Assembly: GCA_007258455.2 (NCBI GenBank)
Contig: VDFB02262723.1
Coordinates: 310,001 to 374,000, forward strand
Direction: 5' to 3'
Length of the DNA: 64,000 nt
Source: Sequoia sempervirens
Lineage: Eukaryota > Streptophyta > Pinopsida > Cupressales > Cupressaceae
The notes beneath the pieces are model-generated. The model made no database searches. It was not told where the DNA came from and saw only the letters and a list, made by a program, of their open reading frames with translations. Shown piece after piece: positions 9,952-19,995 of the stretch. Every line of letters begins with the position of its first letter. Position 1 is the first letter of the stretch. Made by a program: the position numbers and the translations under genes.

Positions 9952-12900
9952 TTGAAAAGAATCCTGAGGTCCACACCAAGTTCACACAAAGATTTTGTGG
10001 AGTTAGAGTTGCCTACTCGATCAAGGAAGAAAAAAGAAGTCCGTCCAAATAAAGAAGTCGAATCAAGCGAAGGAGTATTCTTGAACGAAGAAGTTCAGTC
10101 TAGTGAAGAAAGCGGAGAAGAGATTACAAGTCTGTTCCGAACTCCACCAAGTATCTCAAGGTTTGCTCAACCTAAAGCCGTTCAAGTTACCACACCAGTG
10201 TTTGTTCAGCAACAACCACCAGTTCAAGTTACCACAACTCCAGTAATTGTATATCAAAGGAGGTATCCAAATCAAGTAATGGCTCAACCAGGAGGTCAAC
10301 CAGCTCCTAATGATGCTACCTGGCTAGTTACCAATCCATCCCCTCTAGAGTTTGCGGATTATCATGACATGCCAAAGAATCCGGAGCATTTCTGCACCAA
10401 GTATCAAGTCCATGATCCGAATCGTTCTACTGAGGATCACATTAAGATGTTTGAAGATCATTTGCGAAATAGACAAATTGCATACGCAGATGTGGCTTGC
10501 AGACTGTTTCCGTATTCCTTGGGAGAAGAAGCACACTTTTGGTTTATACACTTACCAGTTGGATCCATCAGAACATGGGAGCAAATGAAAGAGGCTTTCA
10601 TTGGGAAGTTTGGTATTCCTATCACCCCAGTGGAGCTCTTCCGTCAATTCACGGAGGTAAGAAGACAAGACAAAGAGCCTATTCATGCCTTCAACAATAG
10701 ATTCCAAAAGGCTCTCACAAGGTTACGTACTCCGTACATGGTTCCCGATGCAAGGGAAAATTACTATGCAGCCTTGGACCCATTGACCGCTATGTTCGTG
10801 AGACAAGCTCATCCCATTCCAGCAGATATGAATCAAGCATATGCTAAGGCGGTTGAAGTAAGTCAAAATATGGGTCAAAACATAACTGGACCTTCTTTGT
10901 ACACTGGCTTGGTCACCACGAACAATCAAATGCAGACTCTTGCTCCAGCATGGAATCAGCAAATTCCAACGTTGAATCCAGTTCCGCAACCGGCATATCA
11001 CGTTACACCACCATCAGATCAATTGGTTCTCCATCCTGGGGTACCTCTATCCCAAACTCCAGCTGCACAGCCTGTCTATCTCCAGAAGACGGTGCCACCA
11101 GCGAGGACACAAGAGGAGAAAGATGAAATGAAAGAATTAGTAGAACAAATGAAAAGGCTGTCATCTGAGGTAACTCACCTCAGAAATCAAAATAACCAAA
11201 TGCAATCAATGATAAAGAATTATCAGGCACATCCAGGTGCCAATCGAGGATATCACAATAATCCTCAACAGCATCAAGATGCCCATCAAGGACATGGACA
11301 CGACAACAGCCATGGGTATCGAAATAATAATCAAGGATATCAAAAGAGGTCCTGGAATACTGGACCTAACAATGGAGGAGTTCCATCACCGCTAGATAAC
11401 CCGCCGCCTCCAGAGAATCGTCCCACGGACAGAGTATTTTTGGTACAAGCTGCTATGTCAGGATGGTGTCGGCTTCATAACACGAGTCAGCACTCAGAGT
11501 TACAATGCCATGAGTTTCAAGTAGCAGCTGATATCTTTAAAGGAGAAGTAAAAAGCACGGAGGGTACTGAAAATCCTCCAACCACTGGGTATGAGATTGT
11601 ACCAGTGCAAAGATATGACCAGGCACTAGTCATAGAGAACGTCAATGTTGTGTCTGGATATCAAAGCTACGCGCCACCAGAAGCTAATTACAGATTTCCA
11701 CCAGCTTCGGCTAATGGTCCCGTGGAGGCGCCCGATACTCAAGTTTATGAAGAAGCTCAAGTTTATTCAGAAGTTCAAGACAGTTACTCAGAGGAACCAC
11801 TTGAGCAAGGTAACTACGTTTTTCCACCTCTCAATAACAGTGTTTTGGTAGAAGGGAGAAGAGAGGTGCAAGCATTTCAGACTTCCGGAGGAGCACCACC
11901 CAAAGTGTACCAGAGGACTTACCATCAGAAAGAGCCTTTGACATCCTCGATTCCTCCGAACAATTTCTCAACCCCACCGAATCCGAATGCAAGCAACAAT
12001 CCAAGTCTACCAAGGGACTCTCCAGAGTACAAACAGCAAAATGTGATGCAGAACAGAAATGGTCAGCAGACTGTCCAGCAACAACCCATTCATGTGATGC
12101 AGCATCCTCAGAAGGACAATCTTCCAAGAGATGATATGAAAAGATTAAGTTCTTGCGTACTAGAAGAAGTTAAGAAGATAAAAGTCAGTCTCCCCTTGTA
12201 CGAGTTGATGAAGATCTCAGAAGTTCGAGACACAATTTTGGGAAGCCTATATGAAACATCTACTGTGAAGAACACATCTCAGGAGGCACCTAGTTCATCT
12301 AGGAGTCCTCCAGTCAACGCACAGTCCCTTCCCGTGCAGAGTACAAACATGGTAGAAGAAGTGCCTCACGCGCCTTTTAACGCTTGGGAAACTCCACAAC
12401 AATCCCAAGGTTTTGTGGGGATGGTACAAGGATCTTCAAGTGAACCTGCAAAATCAAAGTCGGAAGATAAAAGAAGAGTTAGATTCAACTTGCCTACAGA
12501 GCAAAAACAAGAGCAGACACCAACGGTTGCCCAGGGCAATCAGACTTCATTGGACAAGGGAAATGAAAAGAAGAATACTCATATTGAAGAAAAGAAGAAA
12601 CCAGTTGTATTTTACCAGGGGAGAGACGAGCCCGCCCCGTTTTTGGTATCAGTTAGAATCTTTGGAAAGTTATTGCACAACTGTTTGATTGATTCCGGTG
12701 CTTCTAGCAACGTCATGCCATTGAAGGTGTGTCAAAGGTTGGGCATAGTCTCGTTGCATACCACCAAGAAGGTGACTCAACTAGACAAAACTGAAGTACC
12801 AGTAGTTGGAGAACTGAATAATATTCATATGCAGTTGTCAGCTGATCCCCGAATCCGGAGTTGTATTGACATATCAGTGGTCGACATACCAGATGGGTAT

Positions 12901-15900
12901 GGCATGTTGCTTAGCCGAGATTGGGCAAGAAAGCTGAATGGGTACATTGCAACTGATTTCTCTCACATGTGGCTTCCATGGAAAGGAGTCCCAAATCAGA
13001 TCAAGATTGATAGTACACCGAGACTGAAGCTGATGATCACAGAATATGGAGAGGATAATGAAATTATGTTCGTAGAGACTGACTTAGGCTCGTATAGGCC
13101 TGTCAAGCAAGAAATATTGATGCTGCAAAGTACAAATGAGGGAAAATGTTTAGAAGACACCATCAGCTCCACCGAGGTTTTGATTGAAAGCGACACAAGT
13201 GATAGTGAAGGTGGAGGAACTTTTGAGAATTTCAGGGACTTTGTCCTGAACAGCGTAAAACAAGAAACGGAGTTAGGAAAAGATGCTTCTATCAAGAATT
13301 TGCTGCTTCCCAACTGGTGCCGAATACACGAAGCATTTCATTCGGAAATCACTTGTGCCATGTGCAAGGTGGCACTAGAGCAAGTTGCAAGGCTCGTTCC
13401 CCATACTTCATTGCAAAAAGAACCTCAAGAGATGAATGAAGAAAAGGAGATGTCAATAGAAGAACATCGAAAGATGAATGAAGAGAATAGTGTTTTGATA
13501 GAAGAAATTGTAAAAGATGATACCACTCAGTCAAGGATTGGAGAAAAGACTCCAGAGGTCTGCAATCAAGAAGAGACACGTGTTCAGTCTCCCAATACTT
13601 CTACAGAAAATCAAGTGTGGACTTTAAGGTTCGATGGATCAAAGTCCAAGAAGGGAAATGGAGCAGGGTTTGAATTGGTTAGCCCAACAGGAGAAGCTTA
13701 TTTAGGTGCTTACAGACTCCAGTTTTCGTGCACCAACAACGTTGCTGAATATGAGTCCTTGATCCACGGATTACTCCTTGCAATTCAGAAGGGAGCCAAG
13801 ATTATATATGCCATTGGAGATTCAGACATAGTGGTCCGACAAGTAAGGAAGCAGTTCGCCTGTCATGACAAGAGATTGAACCGTTATCGGAATAGAGTCT
13901 GGGACCTGATAGAAAGCTTCGATGCATTCAACATAAAGCAAGTCTTCAGATCTAAAAACACCGTTGCAAACTCTTTGGCACAAGCTGCCAGCTCTTTGGA
14001 ACCACTGGCAATGGAGGGATTAAAGAAATTTACAGTAGAGTTGGTTTCAACGCCAGCAATCCCTGATAACATAAAGAATTTCCAAGTGTTCGAGGACGAC
14101 AAGCAGATTTTAGACTTTCTCACAAACTCAGGAGTGTTTGAAGCACAAATTATTGATGAGGAAGATATTGAGGAAGCAGAATATGACACTGAAGGGATTT
14201 TGAATTTGAAGACCAATGTAATCCCAAGAGGGATGGTTGAATTGGAAAGGTTATTTGATACTGACAGATTGAGTAGAAATCAAAGCACGCAAGGCAATGA
14301 TTGTGAACCTGTCAATTTAGGAACAAGTGAACAAGTGAAGAACGTTTTTATTGGAAAGGTTTGTACACCTGAAGAGAAAGAAGGTATCTTAAAGGTCATG
14401 AAAGAATTTCCAGAGGTGATAGCCTGGGGATACGAAGACCTCAAGACATATGATACATCGCTAATCACCCATACAATACCACTAAAGCCAGGCAGTAAGC
14501 CATTCAGACAAAGGCAGAGGCCAGTAAATCCATTGCTAGAACCGTTGATTTATCAGGAAGTCAAGAAGCTTCTTTCCGCCAGGATTATTTTCCCAGTAAG
14601 GCACTCCACGTGGGTCGCCAATCTTGTTCCAGTCAGAAAGAAGAATGGAGAGATAAGGCTATGCGTCGACTTCCGCAATTTGAACAGGGCCTCTGAGAAA
14701 GATAATTATCCCTTGCCTTCGTTAGATGAAGTATTGCAAATAGTGAATGGTTCACAAATGATGTCCTTCTTGGACGGATATTCAGGATATAACCAAGTGA
14801 TGGTTGAACAAGAAGACAGATTGAAGACTGCGTTCACCACGAAATGGGGAACCTTTGCGTACAGAAGAATGCCTTTCGGCTTAATCAACGCAGGAGCCAC
14901 TTTCCAACGAGCAATGGACATCGCTTTTCGAGATCTTGTCGGAAAGTGCATAATAATTTACCTGGATGACTTAACTGTGTTCTCAAAGATAAGAGGAGAT
15001 CACGTTGAAGATTTAAGAAAGATATTTCAGAGATGCAGAAGGTTTGGTGTCTCTCTAAATGCCAAGAAATGCATATTTGGTGTCACCGAAGGTAAACTGC
15101 TAGGTCACGTTATTTCAGAGAAGGGTATATCAATTGACCCTGAACGTATTGGAGCCATCTCAAGGATTGGTTTGCCAAGCACTCAGAGAGAGTTAAGATC
15201 ATTCTTCGGCAAGATTAATTTTGTCAGAAAGTTTATAACTGGATTTGCCGAGATAGTGAGGCCACTAAATGAAATGTTGAAGAAAGATGCAAAGGTAGAG
15301 TGGACTCCACAAACTAGAAAGGCTTTTGATGAAATTAAGCAAGCTATAGTGGACGCTCCAGTGCTGGTCAGTCCGGACTATACAAAGCCTTTTTATTTGT
15401 ATTCATTTGCTTCAGAACACACCTACGCCGCAGTGTTGACCCAAAGAACTGAAGAGAAGGATGAGCATCCAATTGCTTTCATGAGCTCTCCCTTAAAAGA
15501 AGCAGAGTTAAGATATCCGAGCATTGAAAAGCAGGCGTATGCTTTAGTAAAGGCCGTCAAGAAATTTAGACATTACATCTTGAGGAGCAAGATCCACGCA
15601 ATTGTTCCAGACGCCACGGTAAAGATTTTGTTAATGCAGAATGAGTTAGGTGAAAGAAGAGGAAAGTGGGTCGCCACTTTGCAAGAGTATGATATTGAGA
15701 TACAGCCTATGAAGTTGGTCCGAGGACAGGCTTTGGCTCAAACAATCGCAATGGTCGGTCCAGAATTGGTTCAACAAGCTTATGTGTTAGAGGAAGTGTC
15801 TCCCGGAGAATGGTACGATGACACAATATATTACTTGCTGAATCACAGATGCCCTCGCCATTTGAATCCAGTCCAGCGTAGAGCATTGAGAATGAAAAGT

Positions 15901-17064
15901 CAGAGATTTATGCTACAGGGATCAGTCCTCTACAGGAGGAACTATGAAGGAATTTATTTAAGATGTGTAGGAAAACAAGAAGCAAAGCAGTTAATGGAAC
16001 ACTTCCATGAGAAGTTTGGAACCGGACACGGAGGAAGTCTGGCCACAGCTCATCAAATCCTGAGAGCTGGATATTATTGGCCCACACTTTTTAAAGACAC
16101 TTATGAACATGTGAAGGCTTGTCACACATGCCAGACGGCAGCTAATAGAGGAAGGCATCCCGCTATGCCTTTGCAACCAGTGATTGAAGTGAGACCTTTT
16201 GCAAAGTGGGGTTTAGATTTTATTGGTATGATCAATCCACCGTCATCAGGACAACACAGATATATTTTGACAGCGACAGATTACTGCACCAAATGGACCG
16301 AAGCTCAAGCTTTGAAGCAGTGCACGTCAGAGGTGGTTATCAGATTTCTTGAAGAGAATATAGTGACAAGATTTGGTTGCCCCCATGTCCTAGTCAGCGA
16401 CAACGGTTCAGCTTTCTCATCGCTGAAGTTTTCCATTTGGGCTTTTGAGTATGGAATTACATTGAGGTTCTCCTCCAATTACTATCCGCAGGGGAATGGA
16501 CTAGCAGAGTCCACAAACAAGAACTTATTGAATGCCATTAAGAAGTTACTGGACAAGAATCCAAAAGATTGGCACACGCAGTTGAGGTTTGCTCTATGGG
16601 CAGACAGAATAAGAACAAAGAGTTCCTTGGGAACGTCACCTTATCATTTAGTTTATGGACAGGATCCAGTTTTTCCAGTACAGCTAAGGATCCCAACTCT
16701 CCAGCTCATCCAAGAGTACCTTGAAGGAGAGGATCAAGTTCAGACAAGATTGTCCCAGCTAATGCACTTAGAAGAGAAAAGGGATGAAGCTCTTGAGAAT
16801 CTAACGAAACACCAGGCTATAGTGAAGAGATGGTTTGATAAGCAAGCTAAGATCAAGTCGTTCAGGATTTCTGACTTGGTCTTATATTGGGACAAGGCCC
16901 ACGAGAAGAAAGGTGATCACGACAAGTTTGACAAATTGTGGTTGGGCCCGTATCAGATTTCTGAAATCCTTGGGGATAATGCATTCAGATTGCGTACCTT
17001 GACAGGGGAGGATGTCCCGTTGCCCGTCAACGGACAGTTCCTCAAGCATTATTTCCAGTCCTAG
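9952..17064 (+). CDS. Tat-lineage gag-pol polyprotein (2370 codons, uninterrupted)
   Basis: Encodes the structural protein and all replication enzymes in one frame. Domains in order: gag capsid-like region (about residues 135-300, HFWF at 195-198); Gln/Asn-rich linker; knuckle C506-H509-H514-C519; aspartic protease (DSGAS, 914-918); a second knuckle-like motif C1123-H1126-H1130-C1135; an archaeal-type RNase H (about 1220-1350; D1228, E1266, D1290, but Asn1340 where the fourth acid is expected); reverse transcriptase (about 1545-1735; FLDG with D1608, YLDD 1670-1673); a degenerate Ty3-type RNase H (about 1790-1920); and integrase with H2019/H2026-C2057/C2060 and D2089-D2150-E2186 (DD35E), ending with GPYQI and a LPVNGQFLKHYF tail. 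There is no chromodomain. The first in-frame ATG is inside the ORF; 9952 is a TTG and the frame is open from 9835, so the true start is unsettled. The lack of stops implies a recently active copy. Confidence 0.9.
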   Translation: MKRILRSTPSSHKDFVELELPTRSRKKKEVRPNKEVESSEGVFLNEEVQSSEESGEEITSLFRTPPSISRFAQPKAVQVTTPVFVQQQPPVQVTTTPVIVYQRRYPNQVMAQPGGQPAPNDATWLVTNPSPLEFADYHDMPKNPEHFCTKYQVHDPNRSTEDHIKMFEDHLRNRQIAYADVACRLFPYSLGEEAHFWFIHLPVGSIRTWEQMKEAFIGKFGIPITPVELFRQFTEVRRQDKEPIHAFNNRFQKALTRLRTPYMVPDARENYYAALDPLTAMFVRQAHPIPADMNQAYAKAVEVSQNMGQNITGPSLYTGLVTTNNQMQTLAPAWNQQIPTLNPVPQPAYHVTPPSDQLVLHPGVPLSQTPAAQPVYLQKTVPPARTQEEKDEMKELVEQMKRLSSEVTHLRNQNNQMQSMIKNYQAHPGANRGYHNNPQQHQDAHQGHGHDNSHGYRNNNQGYQKRSWNTGPNNGGVPSPLDNPPPPENRPTDRVFLVQAAMSGWCRLHNTSQHSELQCHEFQVAADIFKGEVKSTEGTENPPTTGYEIVPVQRYDQALVIENVNVVSGYQSYAPPEANYRFPPASANGPVEAPDTQVYEEAQVYSEVQDSYSEEPLEQGNYVFPPLNNSVLVEGRREVQAFQTSGGAPPKVYQRTYHQKEPLTSSIPPNNFSTPPNPNASNNPSLPRDSPEYKQQNVMQNRNGQQTVQQQPIHVMQHPQKDNLPRDDMKRLSSCVLEEVKKIKVSLPLYELMKISEVRDTILGSLYETSTVKNTSQEAPSSSRSPPVNAQSLPVQSTNMVEEVPHAPFNAWETPQQSQGFVGMVQGSSSEPAKSKSEDKRRVRFNLPTEQKQEQTPTVAQGNQTSLDKGNEKKNTHIEEKKKPVVFYQGRDEPAPFLVSVRIFGKLLHNCLIDSGASSNVMPLKVCQRLGIVSLHTTKKVTQLDKTEVPVVGELNNIHMQLSADPRIRSCIDISVVDIPDGYGMLLSRDWARKLNGYIATDFSHMWLPWKGVPNQIKIDSTPRLKLMITEYGEDNEIMFVETDLGSYRPVKQEILMLQSTNEGKCLEDTISSTEVLIESDTSDSEGGGTFENFRDFVLNSVKQETELGKDASIKNLLLPNWCRIHEAFHSEITCAMCKVALEQVARLVPHTSLQKEPQEMNEEKEMSIEEHRKMNEENSVLIEEIVKDDTTQSRIGEKTPEVCNQEETRVQSPNTSTENQVWTLRFDGSKSKKGNGAGFELVSPTGEAYLGAYRLQFSCTNNVAEYESLIHGLLLAIQKGAKIIYAIGDSDIVVRQVRKQFACHDKRLNRYRNRVWDLIESFDAFNIKQVFRSKNTVANSLAQAASSLEPLAMEGLKKFTVELVSTPAIPDNIKNFQVFEDDKQILDFLTNSGVFEAQIIDEEDIEEAEYDTEGILNLKTNVIPRGMVELERLFDTDRLSRNQSTQGNDCEPVNLGTSEQVKNVFIGKVCTPEEKEGILKVMKEFPEVIAWGYEDLKTYDTSLITHTIPLKPGSKPFRQRQRPVNPLLEPLIYQEVKKLLSARIIFPVRHSTWVANLVPVRKKNGEIRLCVDFRNLNRASEKDNYPLPSLDEVLQIVNGSQMMSFLDGYSGYNQVMVEQEDRLKTAFTTKWGTFAYRRMPFGLINAGATFQRAMDIAFRDLVGKCIIIYLDDLTVFSKIRGDHVEDLRKIFQRCRRFGVSLNAKKCIFGVTEGKLLGHVISEKGISIDPERIGAISRIGLPSTQRELRSFFGKINFVRKFITGFAEIVRPLNEMLKKDAKVEWTPQTRKAFDEIKQAIVDAPVLVSPDYTKPFYLYSFASEHTYAAVLTQRTEEKDEHPIAFMSSPLKEAELRYPSIEKQAYALVKAVKKFRHYILRSKIHAIVPDATVKILLMQNELGERRGKWVATLQEYDIEIQPMKLVRGQALAQTIAMVGPELVQQAYVLEEVSPGEWYDDTIYYLLNHRCPRHLNPVQRRALRMKSQRFMLQGSVLYRRNYEGIYLRCVGKQEAKQLMEHFHEKFGTGHGGSLATAHQILRAGYYWPTLFKDTYEHVKACHTCQTAANRGRHPAMPLQPVIEVRPFAKWGLDFIGMINPPSSGQHRYILTATDYCTKWTEAQALKQCTSEVVIRFLEENIVTRFGCPHVLVSDNGSAFSSLKFSIWAFEYGITLRFSSNYYPQGNGLAESTNKNLLNAIKKLLDKNPKDWHTQLRFALWADRIRTKSSLGTSPYHLVYGQDPVFPVQLRIPTLQLIQEYLEGEDQVQTRLSQLMHLEEKRDEALENLTKHQAIVKRWFDKQAKIKSFRISDLVLYWDKAHEKKGDHDKFDKLWLGPYQISEILGDNAFRLRTLTGEDVPLPVNGQFLKHYFQS

Positions 17065-18030
17065 GTTCTCTCCGAGAGCCTTCTTTGTAACATATTAGGT
17101 TAGATTTGCTTTCCCGTTCGTTCGCTTTCCATTTGCTTTCCTGTTTTTCTTTTTGGTTTTGGTTTGTTGCCCTTTGGGTTTTTGGTTTGGCGTTTCCGTC
17201 CCTTGAGTCGTCCGCTCAAGTGGTTTTGGTTTGGAATGGGCAAGGATTTAGGGTTTTCCCATTGCGATGGGATGATGATGTTTTAACTTTCACAACGTGG
17301 TTTCTTTCACTGGAATTTGCATAAATTTTTGAAAAGGCTAAGGTTGTTTTCCTTTTGTCATCATCCGGTTAGAGATTGAACTCGTCTCGGGAGGTTAACC
17401 CGTTATTGTGTCTTAACACGAGTCTAAAGATCCTAAAATCTTACCTATCTCCACTCTGAGTCATTTTGGTTTCTTGGGAAAGGTTTTGGCAGGTGAAAAT
17501 TTTACATCTTGCTTCAGCGCCACTACAATTCTCAAACCCATTGGAGGCTTCATTGCCTGCCAGCCAATTGAGGAATTGACGGAGAAATCAAATGAAGAAA
17601 AGAGAAAGTGCTTAAAAGAAAAATCTGAAAAGAAAAGAAAGAATAAGGAAATGAAAATGAAAGAAATGTCATGAAATATTGGTTTTGGGAACATACGAGT
17701 AACTCCACCGGGGCTATGGACGCCCGGCCGGCAGTGGAGCAATATTCGTGAGAATTGTAGCGATAACCTCGTCGGGGCTATAGACGCCTGACTGGCAGCG
17801 AGGCAATGTCCAGGATGCTTTTGAAGTTAAGATATTTATATAACCTGCTGCGACCGATTCCGGAAGTCGACTTGGTTCGGAGATGGAATGCATGCACACA
17901 CTCACAAGGTTTTAGATGAAAGTGTTGTGACCCAATATCGGATTCTTCTCCCCTTTTGAGTAAGTGTCCCTTTTGTATGATGGTTTGAGGAAGATTAATC
18001 TGAGTTCAATTCTTAAAGTGTTTTTAAACA
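17065..18030. other. Non-coding stretch between pol and the 3' LTR
   Basis: A short GGTTCTCTCCGAGAGCC hairpin follows the pol stop. From about 17690 to 17810 two related ~40-base units repeat (each contains CGGGGCTAT.GACGCC). Read from the right on the minus strand, the region behaves like the untranslated leader that follows a Tat primer-binding site, including a palindrome AAAGTG...CACTTT at about 18017-18036. I see no polypurine tract anywhere near 18052. The join between the end of pol and this inverted leader lies somewhere in 17065-17400. Small ORFs here look like noise. Confidence 0.5.
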
Positions 18031-18049
18031 CTTTCCCGTGGAGTCGCCA
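18031..18049 (-). other. Inverted primer-binding site (tRNA-Arg type) at the 3' LTR edge
   Basis: On the minus strand, two bases after the LTR edge (GGTCACAACA, GA), the sequence reads TGGCGACTCCACGGGAAAG. From memory, TGGCGACTCCAC is the primer site used by many Tat/Ogre-like elements and is complementary to the 3' end of a plant tRNA-Arg. It faces inward, opposite to the site at 9545, and occupies the place where a polypurine tract should be. Confidence 0.72.
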
Positions 18050-18363
18050 GATGTTGTGACCTTTTTCACACATCGCCCCATTCAAGATGGGGACCCCCTG
18101 ATTTTTGCTCCGTTCCGGTCTTTTGGCTTGGGTTTTCTCCTCTCTCCCGCTCTGTCTCTTTCCTGATGTCCGTCTTTCGGGGGGGTTGTGTCCGTCATTG
18201 AGCTTAAACGAGAAATATTGGCCAAGTCTAAAATTAGGGTTTCATCGTTTCTGGTCAGTTCAAGGTCAAGTAAAGTCAGTAAATTGAAAATTGAGCTTAA
18301 TGTTGTTGTCAGCAAACATCCAGCAGGCTTCCAGCCAATTTTCATCAGATTCTAAGATACTTA

Positions 18364-19189
18364 CTATTTTTAGTAAGTGTGAAATTCAGGGCAATCTATC
18401 AGCTATTTTGAGATTCCGATCACCACACTGCATTCAGAGTATCGATTGCTTGCGCCAAATTTGAGCAAAACAGATAGCTTACTATTTTTAGCAACCGGCT
18501 TCCGGGCTAATTTCAGGGTCCAGATGCAGAGATTTTCTTTGCATGTCCGGATATTCCTTCTGGGTTTTGAGACCTTCGCGATGATGTAACATGCAAGTCG
18601 AGATGACCACTTTCGGATTCAGCCTTCCGAGGCTATTTTAGGGTTTGCATGTCGAGGTTTCTTTTGCATGTCCGGATATTCCTGATGGGTTTTTCGAGAG
18701 CTTCGCGATGGTGTGACATGCAAACGAGGATTCTCACTCAGTAAGGAACTTGCTATTTTTAGCAGGTGTGTCCCGGCAGCCGCCTCCCAGCAGTTCAGAT
18801 TCACGAGCCGATCGTAGTGCCGTAGAAACAAAGACAAACGGAGATCTTTTGATACGCATGCAATGCAAATTAGGGTTTCCAGCTTCGGAGCCTAAAAATA
18901 GGTATCAAAAGTCAAAATCTTCGAAATCCGGTGTAAACCACCACGATCAGTGTCCTTCAGGCTATCTGCTGGTGAAATTTCAAGTCAAACGGAGTACTTA
19001 CTATTTATAGTAAGTCAAATTGGAAACGTGCTAAAAATAGTAAACCAGTTGCATGCATCAGTGTCAGCCAACAGGTCACGTGGTGAGGATCGCCTCATTC
19101 AAATTTCAGCTCGATCGGAGCTTGGGAGCTATCAGAAACAAGAGCTTACTATTTATAGTAAGCCACCTTCAGAAACAGGCTATAAATAG
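18364..19189. promoter_or_regulatory. Cluster of eight CTA(A/T)4TAG sites
   Basis: Exact matches start at 18364, 18482, 18753, 18892, 19001, 19031, 19149 and 19180, several extended to longer palindromes such as CTTACTATTTATAGTAAG. This is the MEF2-type CArG box, bound in plants by MIKC* MADS-domain complexes. Binding here is inferred. Confidence 0.6.
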
Positions 19190-19381
19190 CAGGGTGACTA
19201 AAAGTGGCAGTGCCGACAGGTTGATAAGTTGTGAAGAAGCTGTGTTTGGAATTTCAAGTTGATCCGAGCTTCAGAAGTGCAAAATTGAAAAGAACTTACT
19301 ATAAATGGCAGGGCACGTAAGCTGGCGAAGGATGATGAAAATTTTCCTAAGTCTGGAACTTCATCCAGCAGGCCTGGCAAA

Positions 19382-19995
19382 ATGCGCCCATCTCAGCTAA
19401 AGAGGCATGAAAAATTTCTAAGTGTGAGTTCATCCTGCTCAAGGGTCAAAATGCGCCCAAAAGGCAGGGAAGTCAAACGAAAGTCAACAATTTTTATCCT
19501 GCAGCAGGGGCAAAATGCGCCCAAGAAGAAGGAAGGAAAAGTTGAAAAATTTCTAAGGCATGAAAAATCCGCCTCACCCATCAAAATGCGCCCATCCTGT
19601 AGCAGGGGTGAAATGCGCCCAAAAGACAAGGTGGTCAAAGCAAAGTCAAACGTTTTCATCCACCCGCAAGAGCAAAATGCGCCCAGATTGCAAGCTTATC
19701 CTGTAGCAGGGGTGAAATGCGCCCAAACTTGTGCATGTGAAGACGAAATTTGGAAGCTGAAGAGTCACTCTTGAGGCGTTGGAAAAGTTCATCCACTAGA
19801 CACATCAAAATGCGCCCAAACTAGTGCATGTCAAGACAAAAAAGTGAAGTTGAAAGGTCATCCAGTGGACATGCTCAAATGCGCCCAAGTTTGGATGGTA
19901 AAAGATGAATAAAGGTGGTAAGTGGGGTAAGAAATATTGCCTAGACATGGTGAAAAGTGAGGCGTTATCCTCCTCCACATCAAGAATGCGCCCAA
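19382..19995 (+). repeat. Degenerate ~70-bp tandem array carrying ATGCGCCC
   Basis: ATGCGCCC occurs about ten times, often at 64-71 base spacing, each with AAATTTCTAAG-like and CATCCT-like sequence between. The array sits in the LTR upstream region and recurs at the same place in the copies at 34848-35705 and 59122-60415. Confidence 0.75.

Noticed and set aside
9952..17064. Endogenous pararetrovirus
   Set aside because: It has an integrase with DD35E, LTRs, a primer-binding site and target duplications, and no movement protein; it is a Ty3/gypsy retrotransposon.
17461..17742. Minus-strand open frame of 93 codons
   Set aside because: Phe/Ser-rich low-complexity reading opposite a Lys/Glu-rich run, with no conserved motif; treated as leader sequence.
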